Shown piece after piece: positions 25,489 to 35,250 of a stretch of 64,000 nt of DNA (positions within the stretch are counted from its first letter, which is position 1; the number at the start of each line of letters is the position of its first letter). This stretch comes from JANYJZ01 sp964523395 (GTDB lineage: Bacteria; Bacteroidota; Ignavibacteria; UBA10030; SZUA-254), in contig CAZFXS010000006.1 of assembly GCA_964523395.1 (NCBI GenBank), forward strand, positions 62,001-126,000. The letters run 5' to 3'. Made by a program: the position numbers and the translations under genes. The notes below the pieces were generated by a model. It searched no databases, was not told the origin of the DNA, and saw nothing but the letters and a program-made list of their open reading frames with translations.

Positions 25489-27987
25489 TCACATCCTCAT
25501 TTTCACTCTCCTTGTCGGCTCTGCTTCCCTTGGATTCTCGGGCCAAGAATGCTTTGGATACCGCCCACGCATATCCTTGCGGACATCGGGATACGTGTTT
25601 TGCCAGAAGCTCGGAAGATCCTGCGTTACGGCTAACGGCCGCCGGGCCGGCGAAAGCAGATGAAGAACGACTTTTATTTTTCCGCCACCGACAGCTGGCG
25701 TTTCTGTTTCACCAAACATTTCCTGCAAGCGAACTGCGAGAATCGGTGAACCATCAGTGGAATAATCTATCGGTATCTTCGAACCTGTCGGAACCGTATG
25801 ATGCGTCGGCGCCAGCCTGTCCAGCTCACGAAGTTGTTGGTAAGAAAACAGTGACTGAACAATTGTACTCATTTCAAGTTTTGTAAGATGTGAACGTTTT
25901 GTGATGCCACCGAGATACGGACCGAGCCACTCCCCCAGCGTTGCATGAAAGTGTTCCGTGTCGAGTTTGGGCCAATCTGAAGACACAAGATTTAATTTTC
26001 TGAGCCATTCACTTCTCACACGAATTGAAATCGCATTGTCGGTCCATGGCAACGCGTCTAACCCCATAAGACGGATGCCTTCCAGCATTTTTTCTTTAAC
26101 GGCATCTCCCGAAGACGAAAGCGGAATTTCCGACAATTCAATAGCACCCAGCTGCTCCACCGATCTTGCAACAACCATTTCCCTGCGGTCATCCCATCTG
26201 ATTTCTTCACGATGTTTCAACTGATCATGAAATGCCGCCCGGATATCTTCTTCCGCAACCGGTTCTGCAAGAAATATTTTTACATCGTTGCCGATGCCAT
26301 CGACTTCTGCGATGGCCAGATATCGAGTACGTGAAAGCATACTTCCTTTTGGTAACATTGCACCGGTTCCGATTGCAAGCTGATATCGCATTTCATGTTC
26401 ACCCCGTTGCTTTGCGATACGTTCGGGATATGCAAGCGCAAGGAGGAGGCCGAGTTTGTTTTCATCAGGTTTTTCATCTTTGACGTCAAGCCGTTCACGC
26501 AGTCGTGTTGCCTGGGAAAGTATCCGCTCACGGGAGAATTTATCCCTGATATTTCCTTTTCGTAATGCGTACCAACGGGAGTGAAGGTCAATTTCTTTAT
26601 CCCTGTCACCGCGAAGTAAGTCGCGTTCTTCTAACAGCGCGGCCACATCGCACGCAAGTACGCCAATGCCTAGCTCTTTTCCGCGAATGAGCATATGAGA
26701 AAACCGTGGATGTACCGGGAATTCCGCCATCGCTTTACCATGCGTAGTAGTTTTTCCCGATTCATCGATGGCGCCAAGCTGTACAAGAAGTGTTCTTGCC
26801 TGAGAAAGATGCGGCACCAGCGGCGGATCAAGAAATCGAAGCCCCTCTCCCTGTGGTGTTCCCCATTGCGCAAGATCGAGTGCAAGAGGAGCCAGATCAG
26901 CCACAAGAATTTCAGGCTGTGAGAATTTTGGTAACTGGTGTTGTTCGGCTTCTGTCCAGAGTCTGTAACAGGCACCCGGTTGCTGTCTTCCAGCGCGGCC
27001 TCTTCGCTGATCTGCACTCGATTGGGAGACGGGCGTGGTGACAAGTCCTGACATTCCCCGCCGCGGATCGAAACGAATAGTGCGCGCAAGCCCGGAATCT
27101 ATAACCACACGGACACCATCGATGGTAAGACTTGTTTCGGCAATGCTAGTGGAGAGAATGACTTTGCGTTTTCCTTTTGGAGCAGGTGATAGCGCGGCTT
27201 GCTGTTTTTCAGGGGACGCTTCTCCGTAAAGCATATGAATAATGACGTCACCCGACGAACGCTCAGACAGTTCTTCCAGTTTTGGTACGAGCGATCCTTC
27301 AATATTGCGGATTTCCTTTTGCCCCGGGAGAAAAACCAGTATGTCACCGCTTTCTTCCCGCAGTGCCCGCAACACTGATGAAACCACTAACGACTCGACA
27401 GCACCATCATTCGGACGCTGTAAATAATTCGTTGTAACGGGAAATGATCTTCCTTCACTCCTGATAACAGGCGCATCTCCCAGAAGCGAGCTGACAGCAA
27501 CCCCATCTAATGTGGCAGACATAATAAGAATGCGGAGATCGCTCCGCAAATGTTCCTGAACATTCAAAGTCAGCGCCAATCCAAGATCAGCGTGGATGCT
27601 TCTTTCGTGAAACTCATCGCAGATCACTAAACCAACATCCTGCAGCGAAGAATCGGACTGTAGAAGTCGCGTGAGTATTCCTTCGGTAACAACTTCAACG
27701 CGCGTGCGTTTGCTGATTTTGCTGTCGCCGCGGATTCGATAACCGATAGTTTCGCCCGCCGTTTCCCCAAGCTGTTGCGCCATATATGACGCTGCACGCT
27801 GAGCAGCAAGCCTTCGCGGCTCGAGCATAATGATTTTTTTGCCGGAGAGCCAGGGTTCGCTTAATAATGCAAGGGGAACGCGAGTAGTTTTACCGGCGCC
27901 GGGATCGGCGGAAAGAACTATATTATGATGCCGATGAAATGTATTACGAAGATCGGGAAGTACAGAATCGATTGGCAGTGTGGTCAT
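25489..27987 (-). CDS. hrpB: ATP-dependent RNA helicase HrpB
   Basis: 832 residues, full HrpB length. DEAH-box motifs are SADPGAGKTTRVP (I), CDEFHERSIHADLG (II, DEFH), MSATLDG (III), SSTSIAETSLTIDGVRVVIDSG (V, split across repeats) and QRRGRAGRQQPG (VI), followed by HA2 and the HrpB-specific C-terminal region (HHTVPTGSKIPIDY). The biochemical role of bacterial HrpB is poorly known. No ribosome site is seen before the ATG; a strong hairpin ends seven bases upstream. Confidence 0.95.
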   Translation of the reverse strand: MTTLPIDSVLPDLRNTFHRHHNIVLSADPGAGKTTRVPLALLSEPWLSGKKIIMLEPRRLAAQRAASYMAQQLGETAGETIGYRIRGDSKISKRTRVEVVTEGILTRLLQSDSSLQDVGLVICDEFHERSIHADLGLALTLNVQEHLRSDLRILIMSATLDGVAVSSLLGDAPVIRSEGRSFPVTTNYLQRPNDGAVESLVVSSVLRALREESGDILVFLPGQKEIRNIEGSLVPKLEELSERSSGDVIIHMLYGEASPEKQQAALSPAPKGKRKVILSTSIAETSLTIDGVRVVIDSGLARTIRFDPRRGMSGLVTTPVSQSSADQRRGRAGRQQPGACYRLWTEAEQHQLPKFSQPEILVADLAPLALDLAQWGTPQGEGLRFLDPPLVPHLSQARTLLVQLGAIDESGKTTTHGKAMAEFPVHPRFSHMLIRGKELGIGVLACDVAALLEERDLLRGDRDKEIDLHSRWYALRKGNIRDKFSRERILSQATRLRERLDVKDEKPDENKLGLLLALAYPERIAKQRGEHEMRYQLAIGTGAMLPKGSMLSRTRYLAIAEVDGIGNDVKIFLAEPVAEEDIRAAFHDQLKHREEIRWDDRREMVVARSVEQLGAIELSEIPLSSSGDAVKEKMLEGIRLMGLDALPWTDNAISIRVRSEWLRKLNLVSSDWPKLDTEHFHATLGEWLGPYLGGITKRSHLTKLEMSTIVQSLFSYQQLRELDRLAPTHHTVPTGSKIPIDYSTDGSPILAVRLQEMFGETETPAVGGGKIKVVLHLLSPARRPLAVTQDLPSFWQNTYPDVRKDMRGRYPKHSWPENPREAEPTRRVKMRM

Positions 27988-27994
27988 AACGATA

Positions 27995-28026
27995 GAACTC
28001 GGAGATTTCGTAAAATCCCCGAGTTC
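27995..28026 (-). other. Strong RNA hairpin between eno and hrpB
   Basis: Stem GAACTCGG-N-GATTT / AAATC-N-CCGAGTTC with a four-base loop; in the minus-strand RNA the internal mismatch becomes a G-U pair, giving 14 continuous pairs. It begins 9 bp after the enolase stop and ends seven bases before the hrpB ATG, with no U-tract. It may protect the eno mRNA end or shield the hrpB start. Confidence 0.6.
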
Positions 28027-28035
28027 TTTGTTGGA

Positions 28036-29310
28036 TTAGAACGCAGAGATTCCGGGATAGATTCCGTTGGTATCAAGCTCCTCCTCAATACGGATAAGCT
28101 GATTGTATTTTGCGACGCGATCAGTACGACTTGCAGAGCCGGTCTTGATTTGCCCAGCGTTGGTCGCAACAGCAATGTCCGCAATCGTGGTATCTTCCGT
28201 TTCACCTGAGCGGTGACTGATCACTGTGGTATACCCGGCGCGTTTTGCCATTTCGATGCAATCGAATGTTTCAGTGAGCGTCCCTATCTGGTTTACTTTA
28301 ATAAGAATGGAATTGGCAACGCCTTTTTCAATTCCCTTGCCCAGAATTTCAGTGTTGGTGACAAACAGGTCATCGCCGACAAGCTGGACTTTATCGCCGA
28401 TTGCCTCAGTCAGCATACTCCATCCCTCCCAATCGTTTTCCGCCATGCCGTCCTCGATCGAAAGAATCGGATACTCTTTCACCCACTTCTCGTAAAACTT
28501 CACCATCTGTTCGGCAGATTTGGAAGATTTATCTGATTTATAAAACACATATTTCCCCTTTTGGAACATCTCACTTGACGCAACATCAAGCGCGAGGTAG
28601 ACATCCTTGCCGGGTTTCAGTCCTGCCTTGACAATAGCATCCATAATGACATCGACGGCCTCGACATTTGATTTCAGGCTTGGCGCAAATCCGCCTTCAT
28701 CGCCGACGGCAGTGTTATATCCTTTTTTATGCAACACTCCTTTGAGTGCATGAAATATTTCCGTTCCCATGCGAAGCGCTTCTGCAAAATTCTCAGCATC
28801 AACCGGAACAACCATAAATTCCTGAAAATCGACATTGTTATCGGCGTGCTTGCCGCCGTTCAGAATATTCATCATCGGAACGGGAAGAACTTTCGCATTC
28901 GGTCCGCCAAGATAACGGTACAGAGGTATTTCAAGTTCAAGCGCTGCTGCTTTCGCAACTGCCATGGAAACACCGAGAATTGCATTCGCACCGAGTTTAC
29001 TCTTATTCGGTGTAGCATCAAGCTCTATCATTAACCGGTCAATGCCAACCTGGTCAATAGCGTCAAATCCGACAACGTGGTTCGCGATTTCATCATTCAC
29101 ATGTTCAACGGCATTCAATACACCCTTACCGTTGTACCGCATCTTATCGCCGTCGCGCAGTTCGACTGCTTCATGCTCACCGGTAGAGGCGCCGCTTGGC
29201 ACTGCGGCCCGTCCGACAACGCCGGATTCGAGTTCAACATCGACTTCAATTGTGGGATTGCCGCGCGAGTCGAGGATTTCACGCGCTCTGACATCTATAA
29301 TCGTGCTCAT
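28036..29310 (-). CDS. eno: Enolase
   Basis: 424 residues. It converts 2-phosphoglycerate to phosphoenolpyruvate in glycolysis. Conserved blocks: AREILDSRGNPTIEVDVEL, the flexible loop VPSGASTGEHEAVELRD, SIEDGMAENDWEGW, VGDDLFVTN, ILIKVNQIGTLTET and VISHRSGETEDTTIADIAV. A GGAG site five bases before the ATG supports the start. hrpB follows 48 bp downstream behind a hairpin. Confidence 0.98.
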   Translation of the reverse strand: MSTIIDVRAREILDSRGNPTIEVDVELESGVVGRAAVPSGASTGEHEAVELRDGDKMRYNGKGVLNAVEHVNDEIANHVVGFDAIDQVGIDRLMIELDATPNKSKLGANAILGVSMAVAKAAALELEIPLYRYLGGPNAKVLPVPMMNILNGGKHADNNVDFQEFMVVPVDAENFAEALRMGTEIFHALKGVLHKKGYNTAVGDEGGFAPSLKSNVEAVDVIMDAIVKAGLKPGKDVYLALDVASSEMFQKGKYVFYKSDKSSKSAEQMVKFYEKWVKEYPILSIEDGMAENDWEGWSMLTEAIGDKVQLVGDDLFVTNTEILGKGIEKGVANSILIKVNQIGTLTETFDCIEMAKRAGYTTVISHRSGETEDTTIADIAVATNAGQIKTGSASRTDRVAKYNQLIRIEEELDTNGIYPGISAF

Positions 29311-29593
29311 GTTCGCTCCAAAATTTTTGTGGTAAATCTATCAGAAAAGTGTTTGAATATCGCCAAAAGAAGATAGAAATGCAAAAGGAAGATGGTGAGT
29401 ATGTGAGTATAAAAGTATTTGAGATTGTAAGATGATGAGTATGAGAAATATTGAGAGAGCATTGTTTGGGTGAAATGTTTCAGGTTTTTGTGTTTCATGA
29501 TTCATATTTTTACTCCCCAAAAACCATTTATATATACCTGAAACTTGATATATGAAACCCCGTCACCTCTCACCTGAAACCAGTAACCTTAAA
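29311..29593. other. Gene-free spacer upstream of enolase
   Basis: AT-rich spacer that should carry the enolase promoter near 29330-29390. The part from about 29400 to 29593 is made of repeated words (GAAATGTTTCAGG, TGTTTCATGATTC, CCTGAAACTTG, CACCTGAAACC) belonging to the degenerate repeat family seen elsewhere in the window. I see no gene in it. Confidence 0.5.
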
Positions 29594-29627
29594 CAAAAAA
29601 GGTGCTCCCGGTTTCCCGGGCGCACCT
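29594..29627 (-). terminator. Rho-independent terminator of the FG-GAP gene
   Basis: On the minus strand: AGGTGC-G-CCCGG / CCGGG-A-GCACCT stem followed by TTTTTTG. It lies about 180 bp beyond the stop at 29809, behind a possible 40-codon ORF. Confidence 0.8.
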
Positions 29628-29647
29628 CTCTCCAATCCACCAATGAT

Positions 29648-29770
29648 CTAGAGATTTGTGGACACGTGGTTGGGTGGCGAAGGCGGGACTTCATACGTTG
29701 GAACAATATGAATTGAAGCAAATGTGGCGCCGGGGGCAGTCGCCAACACAAGCTTTCCCGCCTCACTCAC
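29648..29770 (-). CDS. Possible 40-residue small ORF before the terminator
   Basis: From a GTG at 29770 to TAG at 29648 the minus strand reads a protein-like sequence (EAGKLVLATAPGATF, then IHIVPTYEVPPSPP), open further upstream to 29797 without an ATG. It sits between the end of the FG-GAP gene and that gene's terminator, so it would be co-transcribed. No convincing ribosome site is seen; it may be a small gene, a remnant of a coding segment, or chance. Confidence 0.2.
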   Translation of the reverse strand: MSEAGKLVLATAPGATFASIHIVPTYEVPPSPPNHVSTNL

Positions 29771-29808
29771 CTTATAGCTGGAACATTCTTTCTCAGGAAG
29801 AAATCATA

Positions 29809-32800
29809 TTATTTGATGAGGATCATTTTCTTCATATCACTCAGACTTGTTACCACTCCCTCATCATCAGCAGATTGACCTGTCAGATGATACAGGTATA
29901 CGCCCGATGGAAGATTGCCAGCACTGAACTCGAATTCATATATTCCTTCATCCAATGTTTCATCGCGAATCACCTCCGCGATCTCCTGGCCGAGCAGGTT
30001 ATATATCCTCAGTGAAATTGTGGAAACGGCCCGCAATTCAACACCAATGGTTGTGGAAGGATTGAAAGGGTTAGGATAATTCTGCTGTAATCCAAATATC
30101 TCAGGCACCTGTTCGATGACATCTCCTGAAAAAACAACAGTCGGTTCCAGACCCGGAGTTTTACGAAGAAACGGAACATCGATCAGTTGCGTCACTCCTG
30201 TTAATTTTGTTTTGGAAGCAAAACTGATTGTATCGACGGCCCCCGCAAAGGCTCCATTGATTTTTTGAAGCACACTATAGAGATCGGCGGTTGTTGGGAC
30301 AGGCAATTTTGAAGTCAGTGGCAAGCACGAAATCATCGTATCTGCTTTTTGAACTACCGTGTTTATTAATTGTCCGTTAAACGGATTGGTAGGTTCTGAT
30401 TTGTCAAAGAAAGTCAGCTCGCCCAATCCTGCAGGAAATTTTTCAGTTATACTGGCGGCGACATTGAGTTTTAATGTCAGAAGTTCAGCAAACAACCTGT
30501 TACTGTATTTGTCGGGCGGCATGCTTTTAAGCTGCTTGCTGATTGGTTTGTGATTTATTGGAAGTGTATCGAGACACCGGATGCTGTCGGCGTGAAATTG
30601 CGGGATGCCGTGAGAGAACTTGACCAATGATTTCTGCACATCTTTGTATTTTGGATGAATCACAGAATTGCCGCCCTTCAGCCCTTGCGGAATTCCCACC
30701 AGCAATCCCGACATAAAGTACGCACCCGCCTGGCCATAACCGCCCGGAAACAATTCCGATCCGACATTGTGAAGGTTCGGCATCGTCAATTTCGGGGTAT
30801 TGATTTTGAAGCCGGTAATTGTCTGTGTGGTCGGCTTGGGGGAAGTCTGCCAAATCACTTTCACGCCTGCGATTTTTCCTTTCAATCCATAGCCATCGAA
30901 TTGAAACGTATCGCCCTGGGCAATAGTCAATCCTGTAAATGTCGCAACGTTTGTATTCAGCACCGAGTCGCCTAACTGGATTGTTTTGGTTTTCCCGATA
31001 GTTACCACGCCAATGACATCCATGGTAAACTTCAGCGTAAAACCTGTTGCGTTTGCCGGAGCACCGACATTGAATTTCAGATGAACTTTATCGCTCTTGC
31101 GCTTTTCGGCTTTATACTTTCCCTTGCTGTCCACCGCAGTCGCCCAGTCATTATATGTTGCCGTGCGGTAGGAAATCTCATAAACAGGGTCGATGATAAA
31201 CGTCGCGGTAACATCCTTATTGTTATCCATGACGATATTCATCGGATTCAGAGAACCGGACGCGTCACCGCTCCATTCATAAAACTGATATCCCAGCGCA
31301 GGGATTGCCTCCAACTGTACTGATGAACCCTCAAGGTACGAAGGTTGATCAGGCGATTTAGTTACACTGCCGCTGCCGATGGTATTCACCGTAAGCGCGT
31401 ACAGAATAAAGTCATTCAATAAAACAGTAACATTCGCCGAACCTAGATTCGAAGTGACTATATCGCCGTCACCGTCGCCATCGAAATCGCATACAAAGAT
31501 TCCAACGGGGCCGGACGCTGTCACATAATCCTTTTTGGGGGCAAAAGTGCCATCGCCGTTATTCTTGAGAACAGAGACGGCTTGTGAAGTATTATCTGCC
31601 ACAGCAAGGTCACCGTCACCATCGCCGTCAATATCACTGATAAAAATCTGAGCAGGGTTTCCTCCTGTAGGATAATCTACCGGTGCTGTAAACGTGCCAT
31701 CGCTATTATTTTTTAATACCGAGATAATGTTATTCGTTTGATTACTCACGACAACATCCCCATCACCGTCACCATCGACATCGTTTACGGTAAGACTGCC
31801 AAGTTCACCGGGCCCTGTGGGATAATCACTTCCGGCGGCAAAAGTGGCGTTGCCATTATTCTTAAAGACAGAAATTGAACTGACTCCGGATTGGTTGCCA
31901 ACAAGAACGTCTCCATCTCCATCTCCGTCAACGTCACTGATTGAAAGATAGTTTGGAGTTCCTGATACAGATGTCGGATAATCCACTTTAGGTTGAAGAG
32001 TGCCATCGCCGTTATTTGTTAACACCGAAAAAGTGGTAGAACCACCGTTTGCAGTTACGACATCGCCATCACCGTCTCCATCAAGGTCGCTCACGAATAC
32101 GGCATTAGAACCGCTTCCTATCGGATAATCCACTTTTGCGGCAAACGTCCCATCGCCGTTATTCTTCAGAATAGAAACCACATAACCGTCATAGGCATTC
32201 GCAACAGCAAGATCACCATCTCCATCACCGTCAAGATCGTTTACATATACCGATGTGGAATATCCTCCGGTTGGATATTCCACATTTGCGGCAAAGGTCG
32301 CATCACCATTATTTTTTAATATGGAAACGGAATAAGGACCACCGTTAGCCGTTACAATATCCGCGTCACCATCGCTATCAAGATCGTGTACGAATACCCC
32401 GCGTGGCTGGCTTCCCACCGGATAATCGACCCTCCCTGTAAACGTACCCGGCGCAACCGAAGCATTGATGGAAAACGAATAAACAAATGGCACAATAGGG
32501 ACGCTGATCACGTTCAGCAGATTGATTGAAATGTCAACAATGACAGCCTCTCCCTGTTTAAACGGAACCGTGGGTGTAAACGTGACAACGGTATTCCCGC
32601 CTGAAAAACCGAAAGTTCCAAGATGTCTGCCGGAGACACTTCCACTCACAATAAATGAAGTCAAATCATTAAACGAGGTGGGAAGTATTGGACCGCTGAA
32701 TGTCACTTGAATCGTTGTTGACGGCGAAATATTAAGAGCATTGATAGAAGGCAATACAGCAGTAACTGTCGTAGGGGCAGGCGGGGTGCCCAGCGTTCCA

Positions 32801-34182
32801 TCCATATTGATACGTTGAGCATAGATATCATAGTTTGTGCCGCTGCGAATATCATGCCATGTAACGATTGCGCCACCCGCACCGGCACTAACGATGGTGG
32901 GAATTTGTTGTTGGCTTGAGGCTACACTGATGGCAACACCATTTGATGTCCATTGTACTGAACCACTCGCATTAATCCGTTGAGCATAGATGTCGGTACC
33001 GGAAACGAAACTGCGCAAGTCATCCCACGTAATAATAGCACCTCCTGCACCATCGCTTGCAATAGTCGGGTGATCTTGGTCCATGGTTGCTGTAGAGATA
33101 GCAACGCCGTTTGCCGTCCATTGCACGGCACCGCTCGCATCGATCCGTTGCGAGTAAATATCAAAACCGGGACCGCTTCGGCTGTCATACGTAATGATTG
33201 CTCCGCCGGCCCCGTCACTTGTTAAAGCAGGAAACCGTTGATCATCCACTGTTGTAGAGATGGCTACGCCATCAACCATCCATTGAACTAGGCCTCCGCC
33301 ATTGATTCGTTGGGCATAAATGTCAAGATCAGAACCGGTCCGTGCATCCTGCCATGTCATGATCGCCCCTCCTGCCTCGTCGCTTATAATTGCTGTGGTG
33401 GTTTGATCGCCTGCAGCCGCACAGATCACAACACCATTTGCTGTCCATTGCACTGCACCGCCTGCATCGATTCGTTGAGCGTAGATATCTCTTACCGAAC
33501 CGGGGCGACTGTCACTCCAGGTGATTATAGCGCCGCCGGCTCCATCGCCTACGAGGGCAGGATTGATCTGATGCGATGATACAGGAGTGGAGATAGCCAC
33601 CCCGTCAGTTGTCCACTGCACCGTTCCGGTGGCATCGACGCGCTGTGCATAGACATCGTAGTCGGTACCGTTACGAATATCACGCCAAGTTATAATTGCG
33701 CCGCCGGCTCCATCACTCGTAATCGTGGGAAGATCTTGACCTCCTGTAGCGTTTGAAATGGCAACGCCATCTGCAGTCCATTGAACGACCCCGCTTGCAT
33801 TAATTCTCTGAGCATAAATATCATAGTCTGTCCCGTTTCGGAAATCCTGCCAGGTAATAATTGCACCGCCGGCTCCATCGCTGATTAATGTCGGATTAAT
33901 CTGAGAGCTTGCAGCGGCTGAGACAGCGACCCCATTTGTTGTCCACTGTACTACACCGCCCGCATCGATCCGTTGCACATAAATATCATAGGTGCTTCCT
34001 CCACGGAGGTCATACCAGGTAATGATTGCACCACCAGATCCATCACTGACAACACCCGGATACATTTGGTTATTTGCCGCCGTAGAAACGGGAGTATTGA
34101 TCGCTGGGTTGGTTGACCACTGAGCGATAATTACCCCGCACATAACCAACTGGATCAAAAGAGTACAGATAACCTTTCTCAT
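29809..34182 (-). CDS. Giant secreted FG-GAP/VCBS repeat protein with C-terminal sorting domain
   Basis: 1457 residues. After a signal peptide (VICTLLIQLVMCGVIIAQ) come eight ~60-residue repeats of the type DGAGGAIITWQDARTG...DIYAQRI (residues about 30-475), an Ig-like Big_5 domain (about 485-575), seven VCBS/FG-GAP repeats with acidic calcium loops such as DLDGDGDGDLAVAN (about 590-960), an InlB-B-type repeat (SYLEGSSVQLEAIPALGYQF, about 970-1040), an unassigned region and a type IX-style sorting domain beginning QNYPNPFNPSTTI. ATG 34182 follows GGAAAGGG; an upstream GTG is rejected. Probably a surface adhesin or matrix protein. It lies downstream of the sensor kinase/regulator pair. Confidence 0.9.
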   Translation of the reverse strand: MRKVICTLLIQLVMCGVIIAQWSTNPAINTPVSTAANNQMYPGVVSDGSGGAIITWYDLRGGSTYDIYVQRIDAGGVVQWTTNGVAVSAAASSQINPTLISDGAGGAIITWQDFRNGTDYDIYAQRINASGVVQWTADGVAISNATGGQDLPTITSDGAGGAIITWRDIRNGTDYDVYAQRVDATGTVQWTTDGVAISTPVSSHQINPALVGDGAGGAIITWSDSRPGSVRDIYAQRIDAGGAVQWTANGVVICAAAGDQTTTAIISDEAGGAIMTWQDARTGSDLDIYAQRINGGGLVQWMVDGVAISTTVDDQRFPALTSDGAGGAIITYDSRSGPGFDIYSQRIDASGAVQWTANGVAISTATMDQDHPTIASDGAGGAIITWDDLRSFVSGTDIYAQRINASGSVQWTSNGVAISVASSQQQIPTIVSAGAGGAIVTWHDIRSGTNYDIYAQRINMDGTLGTPPAPTTVTAVLPSINALNISPSTTIQVTFSGPILPTSFNDLTSFIVSGSVSGRHLGTFGFSGGNTVVTFTPTVPFKQGEAVIVDISINLLNVISVPIVPFVYSFSINASVAPGTFTGRVDYPVGSQPRGVFVHDLDSDGDADIVTANGGPYSVSILKNNGDATFAANVEYPTGGYSTSVYVNDLDGDGDGDLAVANAYDGYVVSILKNNGDGTFAAKVDYPIGSGSNAVFVSDLDGDGDGDVVTANGGSTTFSVLTNNGDGTLQPKVDYPTSVSGTPNYLSISDVDGDGDGDVLVGNQSGVSSISVFKNNGNATFAAGSDYPTGPGELGSLTVNDVDGDGDGDVVVSNQTNNIISVLKNNSDGTFTAPVDYPTGGNPAQIFISDIDGDGDGDLAVADNTSQAVSVLKNNGDGTFAPKKDYVTASGPVGIFVCDFDGDGDGDIVTSNLGSANVTVLLNDFILYALTVNTIGSGSVTKSPDQPSYLEGSSVQLEAIPALGYQFYEWSGDASGSLNPMNIVMDNNKDVTATFIIDPVYEISYRTATYNDWATAVDSKGKYKAEKRKSDKVHLKFNVGAPANATGFTLKFTMDVIGVVTIGKTKTIQLGDSVLNTNVATFTGLTIAQGDTFQFDGYGLKGKIAGVKVIWQTSPKPTTQTITGFKINTPKLTMPNLHNVGSELFPGGYGQAGAYFMSGLLVGIPQGLKGGNSVIHPKYKDVQKSLVKFSHGIPQFHADSIRCLDTLPINHKPISKQLKSMPPDKYSNRLFAELLTLKLNVAASITEKFPAGLGELTFFDKSEPTNPFNGQLINTVVQKADTMISCLPLTSKLPVPTTADLYSVLQKINGAFAGAVDTISFASKTKLTGVTQLIDVPFLRKTPGLEPTVVFSGDVIEQVPEIFGLQQNYPNPFNPSTTIGVELRAVSTISLRIYNLLGQEIAEVIRDETLDEGIYEFEFSAGNLPSGVYLYHLTGQSADDEGVVTSLSDMKKMILIK

Positions 34183-34384
34183 ACAAATAACCCTTTCCAA
34201 ATTGTTCACACCGGTACTTTTTTTCCCGAGAATGCAATTACGGCGCTCAGGATGCAGAAGTCAAAAACGTTACCGTAATTCTACACCCAAGATAGGGAGC
34301 CGAAGCTACCGTATCAATCCAACAAATGTTGTATTTTTAGAAGCAGGTGGTAGGTTTTAGGTGGGTGATGATGGGTTTTTAAAT

Positions 34385-34452
34385 AAAAAAACTGTTTCAA
34401 GTTTCACGTTTTATGTTTAATGAAGACCAACTTGAAACGTGAAACTTTAAAC
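34385..34452 (-). terminator. Terminator after the response regulator
   Basis: GTTTCAAGTTTCACGTTT (34394-34411) and AAACGTGAAACTTTAAAC (34435-34452) are complementary at 17 of 18 positions. On the minus strand the stem is followed by AGTTTTTTTATTT, 10 bp after the stop at 34463. The stem is built from the same words as the degenerate repeat family. Confidence 0.75.
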
Positions 34453-34462
34453 TCTACTAGTC

Positions 34463-35125
34463 CTACTTCTGCATTACTTTTAGGATGGCTTCGCTTTTGG
34501 AGCGAACGTGGAGTTTTTCGTAGATTTTGTGAATATGTGTCCGTACTGTAGCAGGACTTATGAATGTTCGGTCGGCAATTTCCTTATACCTGAGTCCATT
34601 GGCCAGATAACCGAGAATTTCCCGCTCTCTTTTTGTAAGTGTCTCAGCCTCTTCGTCGCGTACTGTTTTTTGCTCGTGAAACGTTTGAACAATTTTCCTG
34701 GCGATTTCAACCGACATAGGTGAACCACCCTCCACCAGCTCACGAATTGCACTCAGCAGTTTTTCCGGTTTTGTCCTTTTTACCAGATATCCTGTAGCGC
34801 CGGACTTCAATGCCGGAAAGACATGTTCATCATTTTCATACACCGTCAGCATCATGATTTGTACTTTGGGCACAAGACTCCTGATTTGGCGTGTACACTC
34901 AATGCCGGACATTCCGGGCAGGTTGATATCCATAAGAATCACGTCAGGATGTTTTTGAGGAATATCCAACAGTGCATCCTCCGCACTTCTGTATGCCCCA
35001 ACACAAAGAAAACCTTCCGAGGACCGAATCAGTTCAACCAGTCCTTCCCTGATAGTATCATTGTCATCTACAATTGCTACCTGTATTACCGTCATATTCC
35101 CGGTTTGTTCATTCTTCATTATCAT
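34463..35125 (-). CDS. NarL/FixJ-type response regulator
   Basis: 220 residues. Receiver domain (residues about 13-130) with the phosphoacceptor aspartate in DVILMDINLPGMSG and the lysine in LVKRTKP; C-terminal LuxR-type HTH (TKREREILGYLANGLRYKEIADRTF, ending VRTHIHKIYEKLHV). It should be phosphorylated by the sensor kinase coded just upstream, 89 bp away. Several in-frame ATGs lie before MTVIQVAIVDDN, so the first ten residues are uncertain. The downstream FG-GAP gene is a candidate target. Confidence 0.95.
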   Translation of the reverse strand: MIMKNEQTGNMTVIQVAIVDDNDTIREGLVELIRSSEGFLCVGAYRSAEDALLDIPQKHPDVILMDINLPGMSGIECTRQIRSLVPKVQIMMLTVYENDEHVFPALKSGATGYLVKRTKPEKLLSAIRELVEGGSPMSVEIARKIVQTFHEQKTVRDEEAETLTKREREILGYLANGLRYKEIADRTFISPATVRTHIHKIYEKLHVRSKSEAILKVMQK

Positions 35126-35185
35126 AAAAATTATTTGGGCATGTTACAATCAAACAAATGTTGTATTTTTCAGAAAAGTAAGAAG

Positions 35186-35250
35186 TTGAAATTCAAAATT
35201 AAAAAAGGGTATTATCACTTTTTACTTTTGATTTTTGACTTTATAACAAC
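35186..35250. repeat. Degenerate word repeat at the kinase 3' end
   Basis: AT-rich words (AAATTCAAAATTAAAAAAG, ACTTTTTACTTTTGATTTTTG) spanning the kinase stop at 35215. Related words occur at 39.37-39.40 and 49.25-49.28 kb. They code the last residues SKIKSKK of the kinase. Confidence 0.5.
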
